64,000 bases of DNA from CAZSDU01 sp963662525 (lineage in GTDB: Bacteria > Bacteroidota > Bacteroidia > Bacteroidales > FEN-979), in the NCBI GenBank assembly GCA_963662525.1, contig OY759717.1, positions 186,001 to 250,000 on the forward strand. Reading direction: 5' to 3'. Made by a program: the position numbers and the translations under genes. Shown here piece by piece: positions 1 to 8,342 of this stretch. How positions within the stretch are numbered: the first letter of the stretch is position 1; each line of letters starts with the position of its first letter. The notes beneath the pieces are model-generated. The model was not told the DNA's origin, ran no database searches, and worked only from the letters and a program-made list of their open reading frames with translations.

Positions 1-393
1 TTCGGAAATAATTTTGTTAAGACTATATTGAAATATGGCAAAGAAAGAGGTTTGCTGAATGTTGTCTTTGACCAGGTTGGCACGCCCACTTATGCCAGGG
101 ATCTGGCAGATGCGATCCTGAAGATACTTTCTTCAAAACACATTGGAACCGGAATAGAAACCTATCACTATTCCAATGAAGGCGTTTTAAGCTGGTACGA
201 TTTTGCTAAGACCATCCTTGAACTATCAGAAATTTCATGTGTGATCAATCCGATTGAGACCAGGGAATATCCTCTTCCTGCTGCCAGGCCGTTTTATAGC
301 GTATTGAATAAAGCGAAAATCAAGCAACGCTTTGACCTGAAAATCCCCTTCTGGAAAGATAGCCTGAAGGATTGCATTTTATTAATAAATTAA
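1..393 (+). CDS. rfbD: dTDP-4-dehydrorhamnose reductase, C-terminal part (partial at window start)
   Basis: The reading frame is open from base 1, so the N-terminus lies outside the window. The visible ~130 residues begin FGNNFVKTIL, which fits the region just after the catalytic centre of RmlD/RfbD-type extended SDR enzymes. It continues with a 'VFDQVGTPTYARDLA' block that matches the family's Asp-Gln-x-Gly-x-Pro-Thr motif, and a 'YHYSNEG' / 'SWYDFA' substrate-domain segment. The family makes dTDP-L-rhamnose for surface polysaccharides by reducing dTDP-4-dehydro-L-rhamnose. The Rossmann fold and Tyr-Lys pair are not visible, so a related sugar-nucleotide reductase is possible. Phosphoglucomutase follows on the same strand, which agrees with hexose-phosphate supply for nucleotide sugars. 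Confidence 0.85.
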   Translation, partial: FGNNFVKTILKYGKERGLLNVVFDQVGTPTYARDLADAILKILSSKHIGTGIETYHYSNEGVLSWYDFAKTILELSEISCVINPIETREYPLPAARPFYSVLNKAKIKQRFDLKIPFWKDSLKDCILLIN

Positions 394-460
394 TCGAAAA
401 ATCCTCTCCAGCCCCTCCAGCTGCAGGAGGATAATTATTTGGAGTGATAATATTGAAATT

Positions 461-2197
461 ATGACTGTCGATAAAACTATTTTAAACCGTGCCCAGAGCT
501 GGCTTGATGGCAAGTTTGATGAAGATACTAAAGCGAGAGTGAAAGACCTCCTAGAAAATAATCCGGCAGAATTAATCGATTCTTTTTATCGTGATCTTGA
601 GTTTGGGACCGGAGGTTTACGGGGCATTATGGGCGTGGGCACCAATCGCATGAATAAATTCACGGTTGGCATGGCCACCCAGGGATTGGCAAACTACCTG
701 AAGCAAATGTTCCCTGATGTAAAGCCGATAAAAATGGCCATTGCTTTCGACAGCAGGAACAATAGTCCATTTTTTGCCAGGATCACAGCTGAAGTGCTTT
801 CCGCCAACGGATTCACAGTCTATATCTTTGACGATCTCCGTCCTACCCCTGAGTTGTCCTTTGCCATTCGTCATCTCGGATGCCAGAGCGGGGTTATGCT
901 GACTGCTTCCCACAATCCGAAAGAATACAACGGATACAAAGCATACTGGGATGATGGAGCCCAGTTTATCGCACCGCATGACGAGAATGTTATCCGGGAA
1001 GTTCAGAAAATTTCTTCCGTTGATGATGTTAAATGGACAGGAGTTCCCGAAAGAATCATCACCATAGGGACTGAAATTGACAAGATTTACCTGGATAAAG
1101 TAAAAGCATTATCGCTTTCACCTGATGCCATTCAGAGGCAGAAAGACCTGAAAATTGTTTACACCCCACTCCATGGAGCCGGAAGGAAATTGGTCCCGGA
1201 GATCTTAGCCATGTATGGGTTTACGAACGTGACCATGATTAAAGAGCAAGCTGTAGCCGATGGCAATTTTCCCACAGTCCGCTCCCCGAATCCGGAAGAA
1301 CCTGATGCACTGAACCTGGCTATTCAAAAAGCGGAAGAAATACAGGCCGATCTGGTTCTTGCCACAGACCCCGATTCCGACAGGGTTGGGATTGCCATTC
1401 GCGATCATCATAAAAAAATGATCATGCTCAATGGTAACCAGACTGCTGCCCTGTTGTTTTATTATGTGCTCAACCAGTGGAAGAAGCATGGAAAAATCAC
1501 AGGAAATGAGTTTATTGTTAAAACCATTGTTACAACAGAAATGCTGGCTGATATTGCCAATTCTTTTAATGTTGAATTTTTTAATGTGCTTACCGGATTT
1601 AAATTTATCGCTGATGTTATCCGGAAAAATGAAGATAAAAAGCAGTACATTATCGGTGGTGAGGAAAGTTACGGCTACCTGATCGGTGATTTTGTCAGGG
1701 ATAAAGATGCTGTAAGCGCCTGTGCCATGATTGCTGAAACTGCAGCATGGATGGCTGACCAGGGAAAATCATTATTTGATCTTCTGATCATTCTTTATCA
1801 ACAGTATGGATTCTACAAAGAACATCTCATCTCCGTAACAAAGAAAGGAAAAAGCGGCGCAGATGAAATTCTGAAATTGATGATTGGCTACAGGGAGAAT
1901 CCTCCTCAAACAATACATCATTCCAGGGTTATCATGACCAGGGATTTCCTGAGCCTGAAACAAAAAGACATGTTGACAGGCCTTGAAACACCCATCAATA
2001 TTTTTTCTTCAAATGTTCTTCAGTTTGTACTTGAAGATGGCAGTGTCATCAGCGTTCGTCCCTCCGGAACCGAACCAAAGATCAAGTTTTATTTCAGTGT
2101 CAAGGAAAACCTGAAAGCATTAAACGATTTTGAACAAACAGAAAAAAGATTGATCGAAAAGATCGAGGGGATCATTGCTTCGATGAAGCTAAAATAA
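461..2197 (+). CDS. pgm: Phosphoglucomutase/phosphomannomutase (alpha-D-phosphohexomutase)
   Basis: The 578-aa protein belongs to the alpha-D-phosphohexomutase superfamily, in the longer PGM2/ManB-like group. The catalytic phosphoserine loop TASHNPKEYNGYK is near residue 148, the metal-binding loop DPDSDR near 304, the sugar-recognition loop GGEESYGYL near 405, and the phosphate loop RPSGTEPKIKF near 533. All key residues are present. It interconverts hexose 1- and 6-phosphates in the cytosol, feeding glycogen and nucleotide-sugar synthesis. Its stop codon touches the ATG of the next gene, an outer-membrane protein, suggesting co-transcription. A second family member, glmM, lies at 15.1-16.5 kb. 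The exact hexose preference cannot be read from sequence. Confidence 0.95.
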   Translation: MTVDKTILNRAQSWLDGKFDEDTKARVKDLLENNPAELIDSFYRDLEFGTGGLRGIMGVGTNRMNKFTVGMATQGLANYLKQMFPDVKPIKMAIAFDSRNNSPFFARITAEVLSANGFTVYIFDDLRPTPELSFAIRHLGCQSGVMLTASHNPKEYNGYKAYWDDGAQFIAPHDENVIREVQKISSVDDVKWTGVPERIITIGTEIDKIYLDKVKALSLSPDAIQRQKDLKIVYTPLHGAGRKLVPEILAMYGFTNVTMIKEQAVADGNFPTVRSPNPEEPDALNLAIQKAEEIQADLVLATDPDSDRVGIAIRDHHKKMIMLNGNQTAALLFYYVLNQWKKHGKITGNEFIVKTIVTTEMLADIANSFNVEFFNVLTGFKFIADVIRKNEDKKQYIIGGEESYGYLIGDFVRDKDAVSACAMIAETAAWMADQGKSLFDLLIILYQQYGFYKEHLISVTKKGKSGADEILKLMIGYRENPPQTIHHSRVIMTRDFLSLKQKDMLTGLETPINIFSSNVLQFVLEDGSVISVRPSGTEPKIKFYFSVKENLKALNDFEQTEKRLIEKIEGIIASMKLK

Positions 2198-4045
2198 ATG
2201 CAGGTAAGGATTATACTGCTGATTCCTATCCTTTTCTTATCTGTTTATGCTGTTTCCCAGCAAGCAGAAAAGAAACAGCGGGATACAGCATTCTACTCGC
2301 GTTCACAAAAGTTTTATGATTCCGTATATCATAAATTTTCACGTCATCATTTCACCAGATTGTTATATAACCTTGCCTTTGTAGAACCCAGGGTTTCTGA
2401 TTTTCCGGATTCTCTGCAGGTGGAGAAAACTGAAATTGCTTTCAGCAAGTTTTCCGGAAAAATAATCCGGAAAATAGCCATCAAGACTTTAAATCCTTTC
2501 GGGGCTAGCATTTACGACACTTCATCAGCAGCCATTACATCCATTGGGAAGGCCCTGAATGCCGTTCACATCAATACACGGAAACATGTGATCAGGAAAA
2601 ATCTCCTGCTTCATCCCGGAGATGCAATCAAACCGGAAATACTCGCAGATAATGAACGTATCCTCAGAGACCTTATTTCCATCGATAATGCCAGGATCAT
2701 TGTCACCCCTTGCGGAACAGAAAGCGATTCCGTTGACCTCCTCATTGTAGTTAAAGATGTATGGTCTATAGGATTCGATATTCCAACCATCACGACAAAC
2801 AAGGTTTTGTTTCGTTTATATGATGCTAATTTTCTAGGCATGAATGACTATCTTGGTACAAAATTCTCCATTAAAACCGGGAGGTCTCCGTTTTTTCGCT
2901 TCGACGGTGGAAATTATTATTATACCAACATTAACGGTTCATTTATTGATGCCTCATTAGACTTTTCTACATCTGATAATGGTAATCTTGATCTGACTTT
3001 TTCACTGTACCGTTCATTCCTGACCAATTATACAAAGTGGGCCGGAGCATTGTCACTGAGATTTTTAAAAAATTCCGCCTGGATCAATGATACCCTGGAA
3101 GCAACAACCTATTTTAATGATCAGAATATTTGGAACGGGTGGTCTCTGACACCTGTCAAGCCACCTGATTTCACCCGGTTGATTATCTCAGCCGCTGCTT
3201 ACAGGCGGCACTTTACCTCCCGCCCGCTGATTACAATTGATTCTAACCGAATGTTCTACAACCAACTACATTTACTGGCATCCTTATCCATATCAAAGAA
3301 TCAATATTACCTGACTGATTACCTTTCCTCCTTTGGAAAAACAGAGAACTTGCCTTATGGTTATCTTTTCCAACTTACCATTGGCAAAGAATATACAGAT
3401 TTTTATCAGCGGTTTTATTCAGGATTCACAATATCTGCAGGTGATTTTTTCAATAAAATAGGATATTTTCAAGCTTCTTTGAAATTCGGAAGCTATTTAT
3501 ATCACGGTGGATTTGAGGATGGTATTCTAAAACTTAGCACCCTTTATTTTACACCACTTAAAACATTCGGTCATTCACGATACAGATTAAGAACATTTTT
3601 TACAACTGAATATAGGTACGGGTTTAACTTCAGGAGCAATAACCGGGATTATTATAATGTCAATGACAAATTGAAAATCGATAGGTACAAAGATTCTGAT
3701 ATATTTAAAGGGACTCAAGTAATTTCAGCCAGATTATCAATGGAAATTTATACTCCATGGTATCTTTATGGGTTTCGTTTTGCACTATACGGACAAATCC
3801 AGGGCGGCATGTGCTCTGTCATTCACCAGCCTTTATGGACATCACAATTCATTTGCGGATTTGGGGCAGGCGTGATTATTAAGAATGACAATCTTGTCTT
3901 TCCAAACTTCATGATAGGTGGGTATTTCTATCCAAATACTTTTGGTGGTATCAGCATGTTTCAGGGAGTACTTTCTTCTGACACTGGCGATAACCTGTCC
4001 GATTTTAATGTTGGTGCACCTCATGTTGAAATACTTGGAAATTGA
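2198..4045 (+). CDS. Outer-membrane beta-barrel protein with POTRA-like N-terminus
   Basis: The 615-aa protein starts with a Sec signal peptide (residues 1-21, ending AVSQQ). A segment at about 125-190 has a POTRA-like pattern: 'LLLHPGDAIKPEIL' followed by 'NARIIV' and a 'DLLIVVKDVWSIG' strand, as in BamA/Omp85 relatives. The remaining 400 residues are rich in alternating aromatic and polar strands, typical of an outer-membrane barrel. The ATG directly follows the pgm stop. Family knowledge suggests a role in outer-membrane insertion or transport. It is shorter than BamA and has only one or two recognisable POTRA-like units, so it is a specialised member whose substrate is unknown. Confidence 0.75.
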   Translation: MQVRIILLIPILFLSVYAVSQQAEKKQRDTAFYSRSQKFYDSVYHKFSRHHFTRLLYNLAFVEPRVSDFPDSLQVEKTEIAFSKFSGKIIRKIAIKTLNPFGASIYDTSSAAITSIGKALNAVHINTRKHVIRKNLLLHPGDAIKPEILADNERILRDLISIDNARIIVTPCGTESDSVDLLIVVKDVWSIGFDIPTITTNKVLFRLYDANFLGMNDYLGTKFSIKTGRSPFFRFDGGNYYYTNINGSFIDASLDFSTSDNGNLDLTFSLYRSFLTNYTKWAGALSLRFLKNSAWINDTLEATTYFNDQNIWNGWSLTPVKPPDFTRLIISAAAYRRHFTSRPLITIDSNRMFYNQLHLLASLSISKNQYYLTDYLSSFGKTENLPYGYLFQLTIGKEYTDFYQRFYSGFTISAGDFFNKIGYFQASLKFGSYLYHGGFEDGILKLSTLYFTPLKTFGHSRYRLRTFFTTEYRYGFNFRSNNRDYYNVNDKLKIDRYKDSDIFKGTQVISARLSMEIYTPWYLYGFRFALYGQIQGGMCSVIHQPLWTSQFICGFGAGVIIKNDNLVFPNFMIGGYFYPNTFGGISMFQGVLSSDTGDNLSDFNVGAPHVEILGN

Positions 4046-4080
4046 AATATTCCAGCAATTTAATTAGTTTTGAAAAAAAT

Positions 4081-4626
4081 ATGGAGAAGATAAATATGCA
4101 ACAAAATGAGCCGGTTCATACCAGAAAAGTACTTGAAATGATTACTGTTGCCAATGAATTTTGCCTTTTCCTTGATAAAGCCGAAGAATATTCTAAAAAT
4201 GAAATACTCGGATTCCTGCAGAAAGTACTTCCCCTGATCTATATTAAGGCATCACTGCTTCCCAACATTGAGGTTGATGATGAAGATGCAACTGAGCATT
4301 ATGTAACTGAGGAGCAATGGGAAAGTATGTTTAATTTACTGAGGATAAAAACTGGGGAAGATGATCTCTTCTTTTTTATCGATAACAATGAAAAAAGCCA
4401 TACTGATCCTGTAAAAGGAAGCATCGCAGAAAATATTACAGACATTTATCAGGATCTGAAGGATTTCCTGCTTCTCTACCAGCATCCTGTCAACACCTAT
4501 AAAGCTAACGCCATCAGGGATTGCAAGCATTTGTTTGAAACCCGTTATGGTTATAAAATAGTGAACACTCATATGGCCATTCATTATTGTCTATTCAAGG
4601 AAGCAGAAAATGAAATGTTTTTTTGA
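4081..4626 (+). CDS. DUF5063 domain-containing protein
   Basis: A 181-aa acidic, helical cytosolic protein resembling the DUF5063 family, which is common in Bacteroidota and has no known function. Visible features are a Phe/Leu-rich N-terminal helix region, a central 'EEQWESMFNLL' segment, and a C-terminal 'TYKANAIRDCKHLFETRYG' stretch followed by 'HMAIHYCL'. I chose the ATG at 4081 because the longer frame begins with TTG at 4042, inside the end of the upstream membrane-protein gene; ATG 4096 is a further alternative. The lone Hpt protein follows 49 bases later. Confidence 0.75.
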   Translation: MEKINMQQNEPVHTRKVLEMITVANEFCLFLDKAEEYSKNEILGFLQKVLPLIYIKASLLPNIEVDDEDATEHYVTEEQWESMFNLLRIKTGEDDLFFFIDNNEKSHTDPVKGSIAENITDIYQDLKDFLLLYQHPVNTYKANAIRDCKHLFETRYGYKIVNTHMAIHYCLFKEAENEMFF

Positions 4627-4650
4627 TTCACAACCAGAGTAATTCTTTGC

Positions 4651-4658
4651 TATATTTG
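4651..4658 (+). promoter_or_regulatory. -7 promoter box upstream of the Hpt gene
   Basis: TATATTTG matches the Bacteroidota -7 consensus TAnnTTTG and ends 17 bases before the Hpt-protein ATG at 4676. No well-spaced -33 TTTG was found, so the call rests on the -7 match and position. Confidence 0.45.
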
Positions 4659-4675
4659 TATAAAACCATGCTGCT

Positions 4676-5020
4676 ATGATAAACCGGCAAAAAATGAACG
4701 AAAACTTCCAGTATTTTGATAAGGAAATTGTCGTTGAGATTATAGATATTTTTATTTCTGAATTTGAAAACCGTTTCGAGAACCTTCAAAAAAATGTGAC
4801 AGAAAAGGATTTTATCCAGCTGAAGTTCAATGCCCATAGTCTTAAAGGAGTCATCGCCAACTTCATGGATCCTGTCACAATCGATTTAAGCAGAAGGTTG
4901 GATGAAATGGCAAAAACTAAGGAAGAAACAGGTTTAGAAGAATTGTATGATAATCTCCATGAGGCATCCCGAAAACTGCTTGAGGAGTTAATCGGAATTA
5001 AAAAAGAACTTACTTCCTGA
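4676..5020 (+). CDS. Hpt (histidine phosphotransfer) domain protein
   Basis: A 114-aa stand-alone helical protein. The motif 'AHSLKGVIANF' at about residues 53-63 matches the Hpt signature HxxKG, in which the histidine accepts a phosphoryl group from a response-regulator receiver domain and passes it on. No kinase or receiver domain is fused to it. Possible partners are kinases elsewhere; the hybrid kinase at 47.7-50.5 kb in this window has a receiver domain but no Hpt of its own. That pairing is only inference. The gene ends inside the 3' end of the convergent TPR lipoprotein gene (11-bp overlap). Confidence 0.85.
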   Translation: MINRQKMNENFQYFDKEIVVEIIDIFISEFENRFENLQKNVTEKDFIQLKFNAHSLKGVIANFMDPVTIDLSRRLDEMAKTKEETGLEELYDNLHEASRKLLEELIGIKKELTS

Positions 5021-6047
5021 TCTTCATTTTGTCCAGGCGATTCAAACCTTGAATTGCTTTGTCATAATTTACTTTTATCTTCAAAGTCGTTTGGTAATCT
5101 TCGTAGGATTTTGCATAATTGCCCATTAATTCTTCAGCATAACCACGGTTAAAATAGGCCTCAAAATAAGCAGCATCTTTTTTTATTGCCTCCGAAAAAA
5201 ACCTGACAGCCAAAGGGAAATCCTTTAAATACACGAGATAAATATATCCAATATTATAAGGTGCATTGCGGAAGGTGGTATCTGCCTTCTGAAGCCTTTG
5301 ATATGTGGTAATAGCTTTATCGAACTGACCCGTTTCCTGGTAAAACATCCCAAGCATATAAAGTGCTTCCCGACTCTCAGGCTGAAGAGCAAGTGCATTC
5401 TTGAGATAATCTGCAGCCATTGGGTCTTTCCGGAGGGAAAACAGCTCTCCCAATTGAATATACGCTTCATAGAACGACTGATCCTGATCAACAGCTTTAA
5501 TCAGGTCATTAACTGCCAAACTGGTATCTCCCTTTTCAAGCAGAGCGATTGCTCGAATAAAATATGCTCGGGGGTTAATCTGATTCAAATCAATGGCCCG
5601 CTTTACATAATCAAAGGTTTTAGAATAATCTTTGAGAATCAGATATAGTTTAGCCATTTTTATAACTGCATCCTGATTTTTCGGATCAACCGATATGGCT
5701 TTTACCAGTGCATCGTTGCAATTATTTGTTTGCCCCTGAAGTAAATATATATCCGAAAGTGTTATATAAAATACAGCATTACCGGGTTCAAGGGTAATTG
5801 CCTTATGAATATCCTTCAGCGCATTATCATAATGATGCTCGGCAAGATAATAACGCGCACGGGCATGATACAAACCCGGATTGGTAGCATCATCCTCGAT
5901 CTGGCTTGTGAGCGTTTGTAAAACAATACCTGAAGAGTCAGAACCGGCATTCCGATCGGCCTGATCTTTCATGTTGGTATTACAGGAAACAGTAATCAAA
6001 CAGGTCCAGAGAAGAAAAGTAAGGAGTTCCTTGATTTTACGAAACAT
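5010..6047 (-). CDS. TPR-repeat lipoprotein
   Basis: The 345-aa protein has a type II signal peptide with lipobox ITVSC and a cysteine at about residue 22, followed by roughly eight tetratricopeptide repeats up to residue 340. Recurrent pattern elements include 'AYFIRAIALLEKGD', 'ALYMLGMFYQETGQFDKA' and 'AYFNRGYAEELMGNYAKSYEDY'. TPR arrays are protein-interaction scaffolds; with a lipid anchor it probably acts in the periplasm or at the outer membrane. Its ATG lies inside the last codons of recA (11-bp overlap), so it is probably translated from the recA transcript. No partner or specific role can be inferred. Confidence 0.88.
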   Translation of the reverse strand: MFRKIKELLTFLLWTCLITVSCNTNMKDQADRNAGSDSSGIVLQTLTSQIEDDATNPGLYHARARYYLAEHHYDNALKDIHKAITLEPGNAVFYITLSDIYLLQGQTNNCNDALVKAISVDPKNQDAVIKMAKLYLILKDYSKTFDYVKRAIDLNQINPRAYFIRAIALLEKGDTSLAVNDLIKAVDQDQSFYEAYIQLGELFSLRKDPMAADYLKNALALQPESREALYMLGMFYQETGQFDKAITTYQRLQKADTTFRNAPYNIGYIYLVYLKDFPLAVRFFSEAIKKDAAYFEAYFNRGYAEELMGNYAKSYEDYQTTLKIKVNYDKAIQGLNRLDKMKIRK

Positions 6048-7041
6048 GGTTTACAGTTTCTTTAATTTTCTTTTCGAGTTCATCAGCCAGTTCAGGATTG
6101 TCCTGAAGAATTTTTTTAACAGCATCCCTGCCTTGTCCCAATTTGGTCTCCCCATAGGAAAACCAGGAGCCACTCTTTTTAATAATATTCAACTCTACAG
6201 CCAGATCAATGATCTCATAAGGCCTGGATATACCCTCCCCAAACATGATGTCAAATTCAGCTTTGCGGAATGGAGGTGCAACTTTGTTCTTCACTACTTT
6301 AACCCTGACATGGTTACCGACTGCTTCATCTCCTTCTTTAAGCTGGGTCACCTTTCGGATATCGAGACGCACAGAAGCATAAAACTTCAGCGCATTCCCA
6401 CCAGTAGTGGTTTCCGGATTCCCAAACATCACACCGATTTTTTCCCGCAACTGATTGATGAAGATGCAACAGGTCGCTGTCTTGCTGATGGTGGAAGTCA
6501 GCTTTCTCAATGCCTGCGACATCAGTCTTGCCTGAAGTCCCATCTTGGAGTCTCCCATTTCCCCTTCAATCTCACTCTTCGGTGTAAGGGCCGCCACAGA
6601 GTCAATTACAATAATATCGATCGCACCGGAACGGATAAGATTATCGGTGATTTCCAATGCCTGTTCTCCATTGTCGGGTTGCGAAACCAGTAAATTCTCT
6701 ACATCCACACCAAGTTTCTGGGCATAAAAACGGTCAAATGCATGCTCAGCATCAATGAAAGCAGCAATACCCCCGTTTTTCTGGGATTCTGCGATAGCAT
6801 GCAAGGCAAGTGTTGTTTTACCTGAAGATTCAGGTCCATAAATCTCAATGACTCTTCCCTTTGGGAATCCTCCAATACCCAGCGCAATGTCAAGCCCAAT
6901 AGAACCCGATGGGATGATATCCACAGCTTCGATGGCACTATCACCAAGCCTCATGATGGTACCTTTTCCATAAGTCTTTTCCAGCTTATCCATGGTAAGT
7001 TGCAAAGCCTTGATCTTTTCTTTGTTTACTTCTGCACTCAT
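6037..7041 (-). CDS. recA: Recombinase RecA
   Basis: A 334-aa RecA with Walker A GPESSGKT at residues 69-76, the Walker B region 'IDIIVIDSVAAL', the 'INQLREKIGVMFGNPETTTGGNALKFY' loop-2 region (positions about 190-215), and the usual N-terminal helix. It binds ssDNA, drives homologous strand exchange and activates LexA-type autocleavage where LexA exists. The frame extends 19 codons further upstream, but ATG 7041 has a perfect AGGAGGT eight bases upstream and begins like family members (MSAEVNKEKI). The strong Shine-Dalgarno is exceptional in this window. bcp lies 37 bases upstream and the TPR lipoprotein overlaps the stop, giving a bcp-recA-TPR operon. Confidence 0.98.
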   Translation of the reverse strand: MSAEVNKEKIKALQLTMDKLEKTYGKGTIMRLGDSAIEAVDIIPSGSIGLDIALGIGGFPKGRVIEIYGPESSGKTTLALHAIAESQKNGGIAAFIDAEHAFDRFYAQKLGVDVENLLVSQPDNGEQALEITDNLIRSGAIDIIVIDSVAALTPKSEIEGEMGDSKMGLQARLMSQALRKLTSTISKTATCCIFINQLREKIGVMFGNPETTTGGNALKFYASVRLDIRKVTQLKEGDEAVGNHVRVKVVKNKVAPPFRKAEFDIMFGEGISRPYEIIDLAVELNIIKKSGSWFSYGETKLGQGRDAVKKILQDNPELADELEKKIKETVNHVS

Positions 7042-7045
7042 AATT

Positions 7046-7055
7046 ACCTCCTTTT
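7046..7055 (-). promoter_or_regulatory. Strong Shine-Dalgarno sequence for recA
   Basis: Read on the minus strand, the sequence AAAAAGGAGGTAATTATG precedes the recA start. The AGGAGGT core is a full anti-SD complement at ideal spacing. Other genes checked here have A/T-rich leaders without such a motif, so this site fixes the recA start at 7041 and marks it as unusual. Confidence 0.8.
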
Positions 7056-7078
7056 TTTGGGATGCATTCACTGCATCA

Positions 7079-7540
7079 TTATTGAATACCCATTGCATCC
7101 AGAATCTGCCGGGTAGGGTTTTTTGTATCTACTTTAGTAAATATCTGTTCGATAATACCATTTTCACTTATTACGAAAGTCGTTCTCAGAATACCTTCGT
7201 ATTCTTTACCGTATAACTTTTTTAATCCCCATACGCTATAATCCCGGATGATTTTTCTTGCTTTATCCGGGATAAGTGCAAAAGGTAATACATTTTTTTG
7301 AGAAAATTTTTTATGAGACAGTGCATTATCGGCACTTACACCCACAACATCGAACCCTTTCTCACTCAATTTCAGATAATTATCTCTAAAATTACAAGCT
7401 TCAGCCGTACAACCTGGAGTACTGTCTTTCGGATAAAAGTAAAGGATGATCTTCTTACCATGATACTTATCAAGAGATACCTCATTTCCTTCCTGATCTT
7501 CACCATAAAAAGCAGGAGCCTTATCGCCGATTTTTAACAT
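7079..7540 (-). CDS. bcp: Thioredoxin-dependent thiol peroxidase (BCP-type peroxiredoxin)
   Basis: A 153-aa atypical 2-Cys peroxiredoxin. The active-site segment STPGCTAEACNFRDN places the peroxidatic Cys at 44 and the resolving Cys at 49, the five-residue spacing of the BCP/PrxQ class; the Pro-Thr/Ser-Cys environment is intact. It reduces H2O2 and organic hydroperoxides at the expense of thioredoxin in the cytosol. It leads a minus-strand run into recA (37-bp gap), so oxidative-stress defence and DNA repair may be co-transcribed. A TAACTTTG -7 box lies 23 bases upstream of the start. Confidence 0.95.
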   Translation of the reverse strand: MLKIGDKAPAFYGEDQEGNEVSLDKYHGKKIILYFYPKDSTPGCTAEACNFRDNYLKLSEKGFDVVGVSADNALSHKKFSQKNVLPFALIPDKARKIIRDYSVWGLKKLYGKEYEGILRTTFVISENGIIEQIFTKVDTKNPTRQILDAMGIQ

Positions 7541-7563
7541 TGCCTTAAAAACAAATGAAGAGT

Positions 7564-7571
7564 CAAAGTTA
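7564..7571 (-). promoter_or_regulatory. -7 promoter box for bcp-recA-TPR run
   Basis: Minus-strand TAACTTTG is an exact TAnnTTTG match, 23 bases upstream of the bcp start at 7540. It is the best candidate promoter for the three-gene run. Confidence 0.5.
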
Positions 7572-7621
7572 AAAATTTATCAGGGATCAAGCCGGAACAG
7601 GGATGCTGAGTTATCAACAAA

Positions 7622-8266
7622 TTACGGTTTTGATTTTTTATCGAAGTACTTGCATAACAGCGTCAGACCACATTCCTGACATCTGGGTTTTCTGGCCTGA
7701 CAAATATACCGGCCATGAAGGATTAACCAGTGATGTGCAATAGGAATCAATTCCGGAGGAATATGCCTTATTAACTGCAACTCCGTTTGCAGGGGTGTTT
7801 TAGCATTGACTGTCAGCCCGATTCTGCCAGCCACCCGGTGTACATGTGTATCAACAGCTAATGCCGGCTTATTATATATTACAGAAGCGATCACATTGGC
7901 TGATTTCCGCCCGATTCCAGGAAGGGTTTGTAAAAGATCTACATCAGAGGGCATTTTCCCGCTGAATCTTTCCACCAGTGTTTTCGCCATTCCAAGCAGG
8001 TTCCGTGACTTATTGTTGGGATATGAACAGCTTTTAATCAATGAAAACACCTCTTCCTGTGTACCAGTTGCCAATGTCCAGGCATCAGGAAATTTTTTGA
8101 AAAAACCAGGTGTAATAATATTCACCCGTTTATCTGTACATTGTGCCGACAGAATCACAGCGACTGCCAGCTCATAAGGATCACAGTATGTAAGCTCCGT
8201 CTCTGCAACAGGCCTGTTTTCCATAAAATATTCTATCACTTTCCTGAATCTTTCTCCCTTTCTCAT
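7622..8266 (-). CDS. nth: Endonuclease III (DNA glycosylase / AP lyase)
   Basis: A 214-aa base-excision repair enzyme that removes oxidised pyrimidines and cleaves AP sites. The helix-hairpin-helix LPGIGRKSANV carries the catalytic Lys at 121, and the catalytic Asp is at 139 in 'AVDTHVHRV'. The four Cys ligands of the [4Fe-4S] cluster are at 189, 196, 199 and 205, in the standard C-x6-C-x2-C-x5-C pattern. The length is normal. It is transcribed divergently from the FAD oxidoreductase gene; a TATTTTTG -7 box on the minus strand lies 17 bases upstream. Confidence 0.97.
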   Translation of the reverse strand: MRKGERFRKVIEYFMENRPVAETELTYCDPYELAVAVILSAQCTDKRVNIITPGFFKKFPDAWTLATGTQEEVFSLIKSCSYPNNKSRNLLGMAKTLVERFSGKMPSDVDLLQTLPGIGRKSANVIASVIYNKPALAVDTHVHRVAGRIGLTVNAKTPLQTELQLIRHIPPELIPIAHHWLILHGRYICQARKPRCQECGLTLLCKYFDKKSKP

Positions 8267-8283
8267 CTATTTTTAATTTTCCA

Positions 8284-8291
8284 CAAAAATA
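8284..8291 (-). promoter_or_regulatory. -7 promoter box for nth
   Basis: Minus-strand TATTTTTG is an exact TAnnTTTG, 17 bases before the nth start. It pairs with the oppositely oriented box at 8318-8325 in a short divergent promoter region. Confidence 0.5.
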
Positions 8292-8317
8292 CCGGAAAAA
8301 ACATCAGGGGAAAAAAG

Positions 8318-8325
8318 TAAGTTTG
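8318..8325 (+). promoter_or_regulatory. -7 promoter box for the FAD oxidoreductase gene
   Basis: TAAGTTTG is an exact TAnnTTTG, 17 bases before the ATG at 8343. Confidence 0.5.
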
Positions 8326-8342
8326 CAAGGTATTCATCTGAC

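Noticed and set aside
414..430. CCTCC/GGAGG hairpin between the rfbD end and pgm as a terminator.
   Set aside because: The stem is only 5 bp and is not followed by a T tract.
617..979. Antisense reading frame of 120 aa inside pgm.
   Set aside because: The sense strand has clear catalytic motifs; the antisense translation resembles no family and reflects codon bias.
5971..6693. 240-aa frame antisense to recA and the TPR lipoprotein.
   Set aside because: It covers the conserved recA coding region in another frame and has no recognisable domain.
7042..7098. Upstream extension of recA by 19 codons.
   Set aside because: A perfect SD and the conserved N-terminus place the start at 7041.
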